Counted from the stretch's first letter, positions 32,948 to 41,588 are shown. The stretch: 48,273 bases of DNA from JBPRGH01 sp051418055 (GCA_051418055.1 JBPRGH010000040.1:1-48273), one strand, 5' to 3'. Notes: generated from the letters alone by a model not told the origin. Program-made: numbers and translations.

Positions 32948-33484
32948 ATGGAGTATTCATACAAAACAGGGAGCAATGATATTTGGTTAAAACTGGATAG
33001 TTACAGCTTCACCTATACCATTGATGGCGAGTCAAAAACGATTAGCTATGCTCAGGTGAATACACTAAGGATGCATTATCCGAGATCTCAAAATAATGTA
33101 AGATTATTTGAATGCACACTCCGAACAATAGACGGTCCTACAATTCATCTCAAAAGTTATTCAAATGATGGAGATGAATTTGAAAATCAATTTAATCATT
33201 ATAATCAGTTCGTTAGAGTGTTGCACATCCACCTGATGGCAAAAAGCAAAGCAAAGTTTCTTTATGGAATGTCGTGTAAAAAATGCATCCTGATCAGTCT
33301 CCTAATTCTCGCTATACTGGCAGTTTCTTACCCTATAACTAATATCTTCACAGGCCATGAAATACTGGTTTTAACTATAATACCACTAATAATTGGCTAT
33401 ATAATTTACACAGTTATAAGGAAGCGACCGGTTACTTATAAACCGGATATCATCCCTTATCATATTTTACCAGGTTCTGCCTGA
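32948..33484 (+). CDS. Unknown protein with beta-rich N-terminal domain and two C-terminal TM helices
   Basis: I do not recognise this 178-residue protein. Residues 1-100 are soluble and predicted beta-rich (DIWLKLDSYSFTYTIDGESK, CTLRTIDGPTIHLKSYS), which resembles a PH-like or GRAM-like domain. A CKKC pair (110-113) leads into two hydrophobic helices at about 113-134 and 138-157, then a basic cytosolic-looking tail. The N-terminal domain is probably cytoplasmic with a hairpin membrane anchor. It sits 138 nt after the HTH gene and 78 nt before hemB, has its own strong Shine-Dalgarno, and shows no link to either neighbour. Confidence 0.7.
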   Translation: MEYSYKTGSNDIWLKLDSYSFTYTIDGESKTISYAQVNTLRMHYPRSQNNVRLFECTLRTIDGPTIHLKSYSNDGDEFENQFNHYNQFVRVLHIHLMAKSKAKFLYGMSCKKCILISLLILAILAVSYPITNIFTGHEILVLTIIPLIIGYIIYTVIRKRPVTYKPDIIPYHILPGSA

Positions 33485-33509
33485 GAAATTTTACTCTTTA
33501 GATCATTTA

Positions 33510-33539
33510 TTTGTTTCTTTAGGTTAGTTCTTATCTTTG
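33510..33539 (+). promoter_or_regulatory. Promoter for hemB
   Basis: TTTG (33510-33513), 18-nt spacer and TATCTTTG (33532-33539), an exact two-box match 23 nt before the hemB start. Confidence 0.68.
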
Positions 33540-33562
33540 TTTAAGAGTCAGAAACAGATATT

Positions 33563-34537
33563 ATGAATATTAGACCCAGAAGAAACCGTGCCAGTGCCGC
33601 AATACGCGATCTTGTGCAGGAAACACAGGTAACGACAAATGATCTTCTTTTTCCATTATTCCTTTTAGAAGATAAAAATGCCAAATCAGAAGTAAATTCC
33701 ATGCCGGGTATTTACCGGATGGGACTGAATGGGATTTTGAAAGAAATTGAGGAATGCCTGAACCTGGGTATAAAATCTTTTGATATTTTTCCTGTGGTGG
33801 GTGAGCATCATAAAGATAAATACGCTACAAAAAGTTATCAGTCTGATTTTTTCTATCTCACTGCACTTAAAGAAATAAAAGAAAAATTTCCCGAAGCATT
33901 AATAATGACTGATGTGGCAATGGACCCCTACAGCACTGATGGCCATGATGGAATAGTGGAAAATGGAAAGATCCTGAATGATGAGACGCTTGAAGTGCTG
34001 GGAAAAATGGCGCTGGCACAGGCAGAAACAGGAATAGATATAATCGGCCCCTCCGATATGATGGATGGCCGCGTCGGGTATATCCGTGATGTGCTGGATA
34101 GTAGTGGCTTTATAAATGTATCCATTATGTCTTACACTGCTAAATATGCAAGCGCTTATTATGGTCCTTTTAGGGACGCACTGGATTCCGCTCCAAAATT
34201 TGGTGATAAGAAGACCTATCAAATGAATCCTGCAAATAGGCGGGAGGCATTGCTGGAAGCACAGCTGGATATAGAGGAGGGTGCTGATATTTTAATGGTA
34301 AAACCTGCTCTGGCATATCTTGATATTATAAGTGACCTTAAGCAGAATTTTGTTGCTCCTATAGCTGCTTATAATGTGAGTGGAGAGTATTCTATGGTTG
34401 CCGCTGCTGCGGAAAAAGGATGGTTGAATAAAGAAGCTGTTATGGTAGAGCAGCTAACAAGCATTAAAAGAGCCGGTGCCGATATAATCCTTACTTATTT
34501 TGCTAAGGATTTTGCTGAATTAAGATCTAATATCTAA
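33563..34537 (+). CDS. hemB: Delta-aminolevulinic acid dehydratase (porphobilinogen synthase)
   Basis: HemB condenses two 5-aminolevulinate molecules to porphobilinogen in heme synthesis. The 324-residue length is standard. The two active-site lysines are Lys194 (SYTAKYASAYYGPFR) and Lys247 (ILMVKPALAYLDII). The metal-site segment reads DVAMDPYSTDGHDG. The cysteines of zinc enzymes are replaced by Ala and Asp there, so this is the magnesium/potassium-type site rather than the zinc type. It has its own promoter. The DUF1801 gene follows 59 nt downstream. Confidence 0.97.
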   Translation: MNIRPRRNRASAAIRDLVQETQVTTNDLLFPLFLLEDKNAKSEVNSMPGIYRMGLNGILKEIEECLNLGIKSFDIFPVVGEHHKDKYATKSYQSDFFYLTALKEIKEKFPEALIMTDVAMDPYSTDGHDGIVENGKILNDETLEVLGKMALAQAETGIDIIGPSDMMDGRVGYIRDVLDSSGFINVSIMSYTAKYASAYYGPFRDALDSAPKFGDKKTYQMNPANRREALLEAQLDIEEGADILMVKPALAYLDIISDLKQNFVAPIAAYNVSGEYSMVAAAAEKGWLNKEAVMVEQLTSIKRAGADIILTYFAKDFAELRSNI

Positions 34538-34596
34538 AATTTTGCATTTGCCAATTGAAATATGTTGATTGTCATTTGAAACTTAACATTTAATCA

Positions 34597-35010
34597 ATGG
34601 CTGATTTGAAAACCAAACCGAATGATGAGGATATAGAGAAATTCATAGAATCAGTGGATGATTTACAGAAAAAGAAAGATGCGTATGCAGTTATGCAGAT
34701 GATGCGCAATATTTCAGGGGAAGATCCGAAATTATGGGGGAACAGTATGGTGGGTTTCGGGTCCTATCATTATAAATATGAAAGCGGGAGGGAAGGAGAC
34801 TGGTTTCTAACCGGATTTTCTCCACGAAAAAATGCCCTTACCTTATATATAATGGCGGGTTTTGAACAGTATGAGAACCTGTTAGAAAAGTTAGGTAAAT
34901 ATAAGACAGGAAAATCATGTCTCTATGTAAAGAAGCTGGAGGATATTGATCAGGAAGTGCTTAAAGAGCTTATTAAATTATCTGTTGAACATATGAGAAG
35001 CAGGTATTGA
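34597..35010 (+). CDS. DUF1801 (YdhG-type) protein
   Basis: A 137-residue cytoplasmic protein matching DUF1801: an N-terminal KPNDEDIEKFIESVDDLQKK, WGNSMVGFGSYHYKYESGRE, WFLTGFSPRKNALTLYI and a C-terminal KLEDIDQEVLKELIKLSVEH. The family is widespread, with structures resembling an SBP-like fold, but no established function. It may share the hemB transcript; no terminator separates them. Confidence 0.88.
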   Translation: MADLKTKPNDEDIEKFIESVDDLQKKKDAYAVMQMMRNISGEDPKLWGNSMVGFGSYHYKYESGREGDWFLTGFSPRKNALTLYIMAGFEQYENLLEKLGKYKTGKSCLYVKKLEDIDQEVLKELIKLSVEHMRSRY

Positions 35011-35052
35011 AGCTTCTGAAGTATATTTTAGACTTTGGCTTTTTAGTAAAAC

Positions 35053-36039
35053 TTAAAAAAACTGCTTTGCTTCTCTCAAAAAATCTTCTTTATCTATAGG
35101 CACGACGCCAAGGTGTTCAATGACAAGTCCCCCGGCAAGGTTGGAGAGCTGAGCAATTAATTTAGCCGGCAATCCGATGGCCACACATAAAGCTGCCACG
35201 CTGACTACTGTATCCCCGGCACCTGAGACGTCGGAGATCTCCCTTACATGGGCCGGTGCATGGAAAATTTCATTATGGTAATCGATATAGGCGCCTTTCT
35301 CAGAAAGGGTCGTTAATACCCCTTTTACACCGAGCTTTGATTTAATTCTTTTTACAGCACCCTTTACTTCTTCAATATCAGATAAAGAATCTATTTTTAA
35401 TCCTTCCCTCAGTTCTTTTAAATTAGGTTTAAAAAGATCCACATTATGATAATGGAGGAAATTTCTTTTTTTAGGATCCACAACGACAGGGATATTTTTC
35501 TCCAGCGCCTGTACCACCACATGATTGATCAGCTCTTTTGAAATAACACCTTTATCATAATCTTCAAATATGATGGCATTACATTCCGGCAAGAGCTGAT
35601 CTATTCTTTCCTTTAAAGCCTTTATTTCTGTTCTATCTGCCTGCTTGTCTGATTCTTCATCCAGACGTACCACATGCTGATGGCCGCTTAATATCCTTGT
35701 CTTAACTGTTGTAGGCCGGGATTTGCTGATTACCACACCTTCTGATGGAAGATCCCTTTCCTTCATCCTGTTAAGGATCTTTTTTCCATCATCATCGTCA
35801 CCGACAAGGGTACAAAGAACAGGTGTGGCATTGAGGGCAGCAATGTTTAAGGCAACATTTCCCGCTCCACCAAGTCGAAAGTCTTTTTTAGTAGTTCGTA
35901 CGATCGGTACTGGTGCTTCAGGGCTGATCCTTTCTACGGCGCCCCAGATATAGGAATCTACCATCACGTCACCGATCACCAGGATGCGCTGACGTGAGAA
36001 ATTTTCAAAAACACCTTCTGCTGATGAATATTTACTCAT
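35053..36039 (-). CDS. rfaE1: PfkB-family sugar kinase, D-glycero-beta-D-manno-heptose-7-phosphate kinase type
   Basis: A PfkB/ribokinase-fold kinase. Its 328 residues cover only the kinase domain, matching RfaE1 rather than bifunctional HldE. Signatures are RILVIGDVMVDSYIWGAVER, RISPEAPVPIV, LGGAGNVALNIAAL, and the catalytic DVSGAGDTVVS near residue 265. RISPEAPVP strongly favours the heptose kinase over other PfkB enzymes. It would supply ADP-heptose for LPS. The ATG overlaps the aspC stop by 1 nt (TAATG), so the two are coupled. Confidence 0.9.
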   Translation of the reverse strand: MSKYSSAEGVFENFSRQRILVIGDVMVDSYIWGAVERISPEAPVPIVRTTKKDFRLGGAGNVALNIAALNATPVLCTLVGDDDDGKKILNRMKERDLPSEGVVISKSRPTTVKTRILSGHQHVVRLDEESDKQADRTEIKALKERIDQLLPECNAIIFEDYDKGVISKELINHVVVQALEKNIPVVVDPKKRNFLHYHNVDLFKPNLKELREGLKIDSLSDIEEVKGAVKRIKSKLGVKGVLTTLSEKGAYIDYHNEIFHAPAHVREISDVSGAGDTVVSVAALCVAIGLPAKLIAQLSNLAGGLVIEHLGVVPIDKEDFLREAKQFF

Positions 36040-37238
36040 TACTTAAGCTTAGCCAAAGCTTCTTTAATTCGTGTTATAGCAGTTCTTAGGTCCTGCTCGG
36101 AAGCAGCATAAGAAAGGCGGATACAATCGGCATCGCCAAAAGCATCTCCGGAAACCACGGAGACATGTGCTTCTTCAAGGAGGTACATGCTAAGCTCGTC
36201 AGCATCTGCTATTACCCTGCCGTTATAAGTTTTGCCGAAATAATAATTCACTTTAGGAAAGAAATAAAAAGCCCCCTGGGGCATATTTACTTCAAAACCA
36301 GGTATCTCCCTTAGAAGGTCGTAAACTATATCTCTTCTTTTGTGATACTGCTTGGACATTTCGACCGTAGTTTTCAGATCGCTTGTCAGGGCAGTATATG
36401 TCGCCCGTTGTGCAATAGAGCTGTTTGCTGACGTGATCTGTCCCTGCATTTTGGCACATGCTTTTGCCAGCCATAACGGAGCGCCAATATATCCTACCCT
36501 CCAGCCTGTCATGGCAAAACCTTTAGCCACTCCATTTACGGTTACTGTTCTTTTTTCCATTCCCGGAATAGAAGCAATACTGAAATGCTTGTCTGAGTAA
36601 TTTATATGTTCATAGATCTCATCAGCAATGACGATGATCTGAGGGTGTTTTTCAAGTACTTTAGCAATTGCCCTCAGCTCCTCTTCAGTAAATACAGACC
36701 CTGTAGGATTACACGGGGATGAATAAATTATGGCTTTCGTCTCAGGAGTAATTGCCTTTTCCAGCTGTGCGGCGGTCACCTTAAAATCATTTTCCAGGTC
36801 ACCTTTAATAAATACAGGAATACCTTCAGCAAGCTGAATAATTGCGCTGTAGCTAACCCAGTAAGGTGAGAATACTATAACCTCGTCCTTGGGATTAAGG
36901 ATGGCAAACATTGCGTTGGCAATGGATTGCTTGGCACCATTGGATACTACGATCTGCTCCGGGGTATAGGAAATGTTATTTTCTTTTTGAAACTTATCAG
37001 CAATTGCTTCCCGCAGGTCCTGGTAGCCGGCAACAGGGGGGTAGGCAAAATATTTTTCAGAATCTATCGCCTGTTTAGCGCCTTCCTGTATATGTTTAGG
37101 GGTTTTAAAATCAGGCTCCCCAAGGCTTAAGCTAATTACATCAACTCCTCTGGCTTTAAATTCCCTGGCTTTTGCCGCCATGGCAAGAGTTGCTGATTCT
37201 GATAAATTCCTTATGCGGTCCGATAAATATTTCTCCAT
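36039..37238 (-). CDS. aspC: Class I aspartate/aromatic-type aminotransferase
   Basis: A 399-residue fold-type I PLP transaminase. The PLP lysine is Lys239 in VNGVAKGFAMTGWRVGYIG. Other family marks are SLSLGEPDFKTPKHI, VVSNGAKQSIANA, SPCNPTGSVF, and the late C-terminal RLSYAASEQDL. The Iγ-type subfamily (AspB-like) is favoured by SLGEPDF. Aspartate is the likely amino donor, though exact substrates cannot be told. It lies between recR (46 nt) and rfaE1 (1-nt overlap) in a same-strand run. Confidence 0.93.
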   Translation of the reverse strand: MEKYLSDRIRNLSESATLAMAAKAREFKARGVDVISLSLGEPDFKTPKHIQEGAKQAIDSEKYFAYPPVAGYQDLREAIADKFQKENNISYTPEQIVVSNGAKQSIANAMFAILNPKDEVIVFSPYWVSYSAIIQLAEGIPVFIKGDLENDFKVTAAQLEKAITPETKAIIYSSPCNPTGSVFTEEELRAIAKVLEKHPQIIVIADEIYEHINYSDKHFSIASIPGMEKRTVTVNGVAKGFAMTGWRVGYIGAPLWLAKACAKMQGQITSANSSIAQRATYTALTSDLKTTVEMSKQYHKRRDIVYDLLREIPGFEVNMPQGAFYFFPKVNYYFGKTYNGRVIADADELSMYLLEEAHVSVVSGDAFGDADCIRLSYAASEQDLRTAITRIKEALAKLK

Positions 37239-37284
37239 AATAAAGATGCAAAAATTTGGGTGCTAAATTAGGAAATAAAAATTG

Positions 37285-37896
37285 CTATGCCTTATAATTT
37301 GTCCGTGTTATAATGCTTCTTCCGAGTGTTATTTCATCAGTATATTCCAACTCTCCGCCAATAGGCACTCCCCGTGCAATAGTACTGATCTTAATATCAC
37401 AGTCTTTAAGCTTTTTTGTAAGGTAGAAAGAGGTGGTATCACCTTCCATATTCGGGCTTAAGGCAAGGATTACTTCTTTAACCTCCTCTTTGGCATTTTT
37501 CACCCTGTCAATAAGCGGCTCTACATTCAGGTCGTCAGGGCCTACACCATCCATGGGGGAGATAAGGCCGCCGAGCACGTGGTAAAGCCCATTATATTGC
37601 GAAGTATTTTCTATTGCCAGAACATCCCTTAGATCTTCGACAAGGCATATTAGTGACCTGTCGCGCCGTGGATTGCTACAGATATTGCAGATTTCTTCAT
37701 CTGAAATATTATAACATATCCTGCAATACTGGATCTTTTCCCTCATATCTATGAGGCTGCCGGTAAGTGACCGGGTGATCTCCGGGTTTTCCTTTAGAAG
37801 ATAAAGTACAAATCGCAGGGCCGTTTTTTTTCCTACACCAGGGAGCCGTGACATTTCTTCGACTGCCTGAGCAATTAGTTTAGAGGGAAATTCCAT
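37285..37896 (-). CDS. recR: Recombination protein RecR
   Basis: RecR acts with RecO (and RecF) to load RecA on gapped DNA. The 203-residue protein has the N-terminal helix-hairpin-helix (SRLPGVGKKTALRFV), a zinc finger of four cysteines (Cys58, Cys61, Cys70, Cys73 in CRICYNISDEEICNIC), and a Toprim domain (ICLVEDLRDVLAIENT, LSPNMEGDTTSFYL). It starts 9 nt after clpS. Confidence 0.97.
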   Translation of the reverse strand: MEFPSKLIAQAVEEMSRLPGVGKKTALRFVLYLLKENPEITRSLTGSLIDMREKIQYCRICYNISDEEICNICSNPRRDRSLICLVEDLRDVLAIENTSQYNGLYHVLGGLISPMDGVGPDDLNVEPLIDRVKNAKEEVKEVILALSPNMEGDTTSFYLTKKLKDCDIKISTIARGVPIGGELEYTDEITLGRSIITRTNYKA

Positions 37897-37905
37897 GCTC
37901 TCCTT

Positions 37906-38178
37906 TTATAGGATTCGTGCGTCTATACCTGCCTCACAAATCGCCTCTTTCATAGGTTTCAATTCAATCAAGCTACCGGTTTTTACTGCGCATTTTCCCT
38001 TATAATGTATGATAAAAGCGCATTGTTCGGCCTGCTCAGGCGTATGCTTACAAACCTTAACCAGCGTGTTTATAACATGATCGAATGTATTAACATCATC
38101 GTTAAATACCACCAGATCATTGAGCTCAGTGGTCTTAACATCCTCCAAAACTTCTACAAGTACTTCTTCCTGCGACAT
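37906..38178 (-). CDS. clpS: ATP-dependent Clp protease adaptor ClpS
   Basis: ClpS delivers N-end-rule substrates to ClpAP-type proteases. The 90-residue protein contains the signature NDDVNTFDHVINTLVKVCKH, with the Asp-Asn pocket residues, and AFIIHYKGKCAVKTG. It is normal in length and begins the clpS-recR-aspC-rfaE1 run. The likely -7 box is at 38202. Confidence 0.95.
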   Translation of the reverse strand: MSQEEVLVEVLEDVKTTELNDLVVFNDDVNTFDHVINTLVKVCKHTPEQAEQCAFIIHYKGKCAVKTGSLIELKPMKEAICEAGIDARIL

Positions 38179-38201
38179 ATTATTGACCCTAAATTCTTAT
38201 T

Positions 38202-38209
38202 CAAAGGTA
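38202..38209 (-). promoter_or_regulatory. Putative -7 box for clpS
   Basis: TACCTTTG on the minus strand is an exact TAnnTTTG match 23 nt before the clpS start; the -33 position has no TTG. Confidence 0.35.
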
Positions 38210-38248
38210 AAAAAATTTACCATTTTTGGGAAATAATAGCAGATCATT

Positions 38249-39709
38249 ATGAGCCCAACTTTAGTTGTAAGTGTTATTGCCGGATATTTTTTGTTACTTA
38301 TCCTTATTTCTTATTTCACCACCAGAAAAGGAGACAGCCGGACCTTCTTTACTGCAAACAGGCAGTCCCCGTGGTTTCTGGTGGCCTTTGGAATGATAGG
38401 AGCATCTCTTTCGGGTGTTACTTTTATTTCCATACCGGGTTGGGTGGAGTCGACACAATTTACCTATATGCAGGTTGTACTAGGGTATCTGGTAGGTTAT
38501 TTTGTTATAGCCACAGTTCTTCTTCCTCTTTATTACAGGCTGCAGCTGGTTTCCATCTACACATATCTGGAGCAGCGATTTGGCTTTTGGTCGTATAAAT
38601 CCGGGGCTTTTTATTTTCTCTTGAGTAGAATTGTTGGGGCATCTTTCAGGCTGTTTTTAGTGGCAGGGGTTTTACAGCTTGCTCTTTTTAATGCCTGGGG
38701 AGTGCCTTTTGCTGTTACCGTAATTGTTACCATTGCGTTAATATGGCTGTATACTTTCAGAGGCGGAATAAAAACTATTGTTTTTACAGATACGCTACAG
38801 ACCCTGTTTATGCTTATAGCAGTTGGTGTTGTTATTCATCTCATTATTACAGACCTGAATTGGTCTGTAGGAGAGGCCACAAATGTTATTGTTGAAAGCA
38901 AGTACAGTAATATGTTTGTCTGGGAATGGAGGCCGGCAAATAATTTTTTCAAGCAGTTTATTTCGGGAGCTTTTATTGCTATTGTAATGACAGGTCTGGA
39001 TCAGGATATGATGCAGAAGAATCTTACTATACGTACTGTTGGTGAAGCTCAGAAAAATATGTTATGGTTCTCAATAACATTGGTTTTTGTTAACCTCTTC
39101 TTTCTGGCAATGGGTGCCCTTCTTTACATATATACTGATATAAGGGAAATCCCTCTGCCGGAACGTTCCGATGATGTTTTTCCTTTGCTGGCATTAAGGC
39201 ATTTCAATGTATTGGCAGGAATAGCTTTTTTGCTGGGAATTATTGCGGCAGCTTATTCCAGTGCTGATTCGGCATTAACAGCCTTAACTACATCTTTCTG
39301 TGTTGACTTTTTAGGATTTAAGGAGATTACTGACGACACGGAAGAGCAGCGTCAGAAGAGGATCAGGTTAAAAGTACACCTGGGTTTTTCATTTATTTTA
39401 TTCCTGGTAATTGTGCTGTTCAAGTACCTGAATAATGATGCGGTGATCAAAGAGCTTTTTACAGCTGCAGGATTTACGTATGGCCCGATCCTGGGACTGT
39501 TTGCTTTTGGATTGATGACAAAAATGGATGTGAAGGATAAATGGGTGCCTCTGGTATGTTTTCTCGCTCCGCTGATATCATTTATACTAAATAAATATTC
39601 AGTAGAATTATTTTATGGCTACAAGTTTGGTTTTGAGATATTGATCGTGAACGGATTGCTGACTTTTATAGGATTATTATTTATTAGAAATAAGAACGCC
39701 CGGGAGTAG
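38249..39709 (+). CDS. Sodium:solute symporter (SSS family)
   Basis: A 486-residue inner-membrane transporter with about 13 hydrophobic helices. SSS family features are the RKGDSRTFFTANRQSPWFLV opening after the first helix, the GASLSGVTFISIPG stretch, MTGLDQDMMQKNLT and the AAYSSADSALTALTTSF motif (a sodium-site region) near 350. The substrate is unknown; sugars, amino acids, pantothenate and others all use this fold. It is divergent from clpS. A GC-rich hairpin brackets its stop codon. Confidence 0.93.
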   Translation: MSPTLVVSVIAGYFLLLILISYFTTRKGDSRTFFTANRQSPWFLVAFGMIGASLSGVTFISIPGWVESTQFTYMQVVLGYLVGYFVIATVLLPLYYRLQLVSIYTYLEQRFGFWSYKSGAFYFLLSRIVGASFRLFLVAGVLQLALFNAWGVPFAVTVIVTIALIWLYTFRGGIKTIVFTDTLQTLFMLIAVGVVIHLIITDLNWSVGEATNVIVESKYSNMFVWEWRPANNFFKQFISGAFIAIVMTGLDQDMMQKNLTIRTVGEAQKNMLWFSITLVFVNLFFLAMGALLYIYTDIREIPLPERSDDVFPLLALRHFNVLAGIAFLLGIIAAAYSSADSALTALTTSFCVDFLGFKEITDDTEEQRQKRIRLKVHLGFSFILFLVIVLFKYLNNDAVIKELFTAAGFTYGPILGLFAFGLMTKMDVKDKWVPLVCFLAPLISFILNKYSVELFYGYKFGFEILIVNGLLTFIGLLFIRNKNARE

Positions 39710-39719
39710 TATCCCGGGC
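39698..39719. other. GC-rich hairpin enclosing the symporter stop codon
   Basis: A perfect 8-bp stem GCCCGGGA / TCCCGGGC with a 6-nt loop that contains part of the TAG stop codon. There is no immediate T-run, although T residues follow about 12 nt later. It may protect the mRNA 3' end or act as a weak terminator. The rest of the gap to 39935 shows no gene. Confidence 0.6.
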
Positions 39720-39935
39720 TGTGGCAACACATTTTTAAACCCAACTATAAAAAATGATTGATTATGATGCCAATTCTTATTTTCAACCTAAACCCAAATA
39801 CACTTAAGCAATAGGTGTGCCAAAAGTTAAAAGTAAAAAAACGACGTAATTAAAGAGTGAAATAATAAAATAAATTCCCATAGAAAGAATTGGTGGATCA
39901 AAATGGGAAAAATGAAATGATAACCTTATTATTAT

Positions 39936-40262
39936 TTAAATAAGCTCTTTATTGGGATCCCAAAATGAGGATTTAAAATCCTGTACCTGATCCGCATCCA
40001 CTTTTATGCCTTCTGCCTCTAAAAGTTCCTGCATTTTTTGTGGTGTTGAAAAGTGCATTTTTCCTGAAAGCTGACCGTTTCTGTTTACCACCCGATGTGC
40101 CGGGACATCAGGATTACCATGTGCAGCATTCATGGCCCAGCCTACCATTCTGGCACTGCCTTTTGTTCCCAAATATTGTGCAATGGCTCCATAGGAAGTG
40201 ACCTTCCCATATGGCACCAGTTTTACCACCTCATATACATCATCAAAAAATGAATTTTTCAT
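39936..40262 (-). CDS. Alkyltransferase-like protein (MGMT family, no catalytic Cys)
   Basis: A 108-residue protein of the alkylguanine-DNA alkyltransferase fold, C-terminal domain only. The family active site PCHRVV reads PAHRVV here, so the acceptor cysteine is alanine. DNA-contact features are kept: YGKVTSYGAIAQYLG and GSARMVGWAMNAA (with the arginine finger), and GNPDVPAHRVVN. Alkyltransferase-like proteins bind O6-alkylguanine and flag it for nucleotide excision repair. I start at the ATG complementary to 40260-40262; a GTG two codons upstream is less likely. Confidence 0.92.
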   Translation of the reverse strand: MKNSFFDDVYEVVKLVPYGKVTSYGAIAQYLGTKGSARMVGWAMNAAHGNPDVPAHRVVNRNGQLSGKMHFSTPQKMQELLEAEGIKVDADQVQDFKSSFWDPNKELI

Positions 40263-40316
40263 AAGCACTCCAACCCTTTCTGATGGAATAGGGTCTAATA
40301 TATAAAGATTAAAATT

Positions 40317-40754
40317 ATGAGATTTTTTATTATTATATATTTCCTGCTGATCACCTCTTTATCTTTATTCTCTGCCTGTCAGGACGAACAGCTAATAAAT
40401 CAGCGCATGCTTTCGGAGGAGTTTTTTATTGAGGAAGGAGAAGTGATACTATTAACAACATCTGTTGAAAGTGAATCGATAGAAATAAAGGTATTAAATA
40501 TTGAAGATAGCCGCTGTCCTGCCGATGTTATTTGTATCTGGGGCGGTAATGTAAAAGTCACCTTTACTATTAACCAGCAGGAGATAGCTTATTTATTATG
40601 TCTTGGTGAATGTGGTAATGGTTTTAATGAAACTGATGAGCTGGAGGTTCAAACCGATAAAGGAACTTTTAATATTAAACTTTTGGAAGTTGCGCCATAT
40701 CCCCGAACAGGTGATGATACACCAAAAGAAGCTAAGTTTTTAGTCACCCAATAA
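40317..40754 (+). CDS. Small lipoprotein with conserved Cys/Trp motif, function unknown
   Basis: A 145-residue predicted lipoprotein with lipobox FSAC (Cys21). The mature part contains SRCPADVICIWGGNVKV, a pattern of two Cys and a Trp that I recall from other Bacteroidota lipoproteins of unknown role, and a second Cys pair in LLCLGECGNG. Disulfides are likely in the envelope. The C-terminus VAPYPRTGDD is also typical. No enzymatic motif is seen. It stands alone, divergent from the alkyltransferase-like gene. Confidence 0.75.
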   Translation: MRFFIIIYFLLITSLSLFSACQDEQLINQRMLSEEFFIEEGEVILLTTSVESESIEIKVLNIEDSRCPADVICIWGGNVKVTFTINQQEIAYLLCLGECGNGFNETDELEVQTDKGTFNIKLLEVAPYPRTGDDTPKEAKFLVTQ

Positions 40755-40809
40755 AGAAAAAAATAATTGTCCTTTTAATGTGACCTTTTTACTAATCTTC
40801 GTCATACCG

Positions 40810-40825
40810 CTGCTATATGTAGCAG
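40810..40825 (+). other. Perfect hairpin directly upstream of a start codon
   Basis: CTGCTA / TAGCAG with a 4-nt loop, ending one base before the ATG at 40827. It could mask the start region or be an operator half-site pair. No promoter box was found nearby. Confidence 0.45.
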
Positions 40826-40826
40826 A

Positions 40827-41573
40827 ATGATGAAAAAAATAATATTTGCCTCATTGATAGCAGTAGCTATCGCAGGCTGTAATTCAGAAGAAAAATTGCA
40901 ACAGGAGCAGGCTATGCTTGCAAAGATCGATTCGTTAACAACTGAGAATGAAAAGAATTTACAGGCTCTTAGTGTACTGGAGCAGGTGTCCGTTTATATG
41001 GATTCAATTGATATAAACAGGAAATGGATAGGTATTGAGCTGGAAGAAGGGGTAACTCCAGAAAATTTGACTGAGCGCATGAAGAGCATAAATGATTATG
41101 TGCTTCTGGCAGAGCAGAAAATAGGCGAGCTGGAGAAATCACGTTCTATTTACGCATCACAGCTGAAAAAACTGAAAAAAGAGCTGGGCCAGCGTCAGCA
41201 GGAGATTGTATTGCTTCAGCAAACCGTGAAAGATGTAAAAGCCGAGAATGCTGAATTGATAACAACTGTAGAAGTACAGGAGCAGCAATTAACTAATAAA
41301 GCTTTGGAGATCGAGCAGAAGAAGCAGGAGCTTGCTTTAATTGAGGAAAAAATCCAGCAGTTGATGATACATGCAAATATGAGCGAAGCAGAGGCATATT
41401 ATGCACGAGGCGAAGCTATGGAGGAAGCTGCAAACAGAACTAAACTTGCTCCTAAAAAGAAGAACGAAACACTCCAGCAGGCTTTATCTCTATACCTGAA
41501 GTCTCAGGATTTAGGCTATGAAAAAGCAGGAGATAAAGTGACTGAATTAAAGGGCAAATTAAAAATTTCCTGA
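40827..41573 (+). CDS. Coiled-coil lipoprotein, function unknown
   Basis: A 248-residue predicted lipoprotein with lipobox IAGC (Cys18). Residues 20-55 and about 90-180 are Gln/Glu/Lys/Leu heptad-rich and form a long coiled coil (KKLKKELGQRQQEIVLLQQT). The region 185-245 is helical with a TPR-like flavour (EAEAYYARGEAMEEAAN, LSLYLKSQDLGYEKAGDK). It is probably a periplasmic scaffold or cell-wall-associated protein; that is inference. A clear terminator follows. Confidence 0.8.
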   Translation: MMKKIIFASLIAVAIAGCNSEEKLQQEQAMLAKIDSLTTENEKNLQALSVLEQVSVYMDSIDINRKWIGIELEEGVTPENLTERMKSINDYVLLAEQKIGELEKSRSIYASQLKKLKKELGQRQQEIVLLQQTVKDVKAENAELITTVEVQEQQLTNKALEIEQKKQELALIEEKIQQLMIHANMSEAEAYYARGEAMEEAANRTKLAPKKKNETLQQALSLYLKSQDLGYEKAGDKVTELKGKLKIS

Positions 41574-41588
41574 TAATTAATTTACAGG

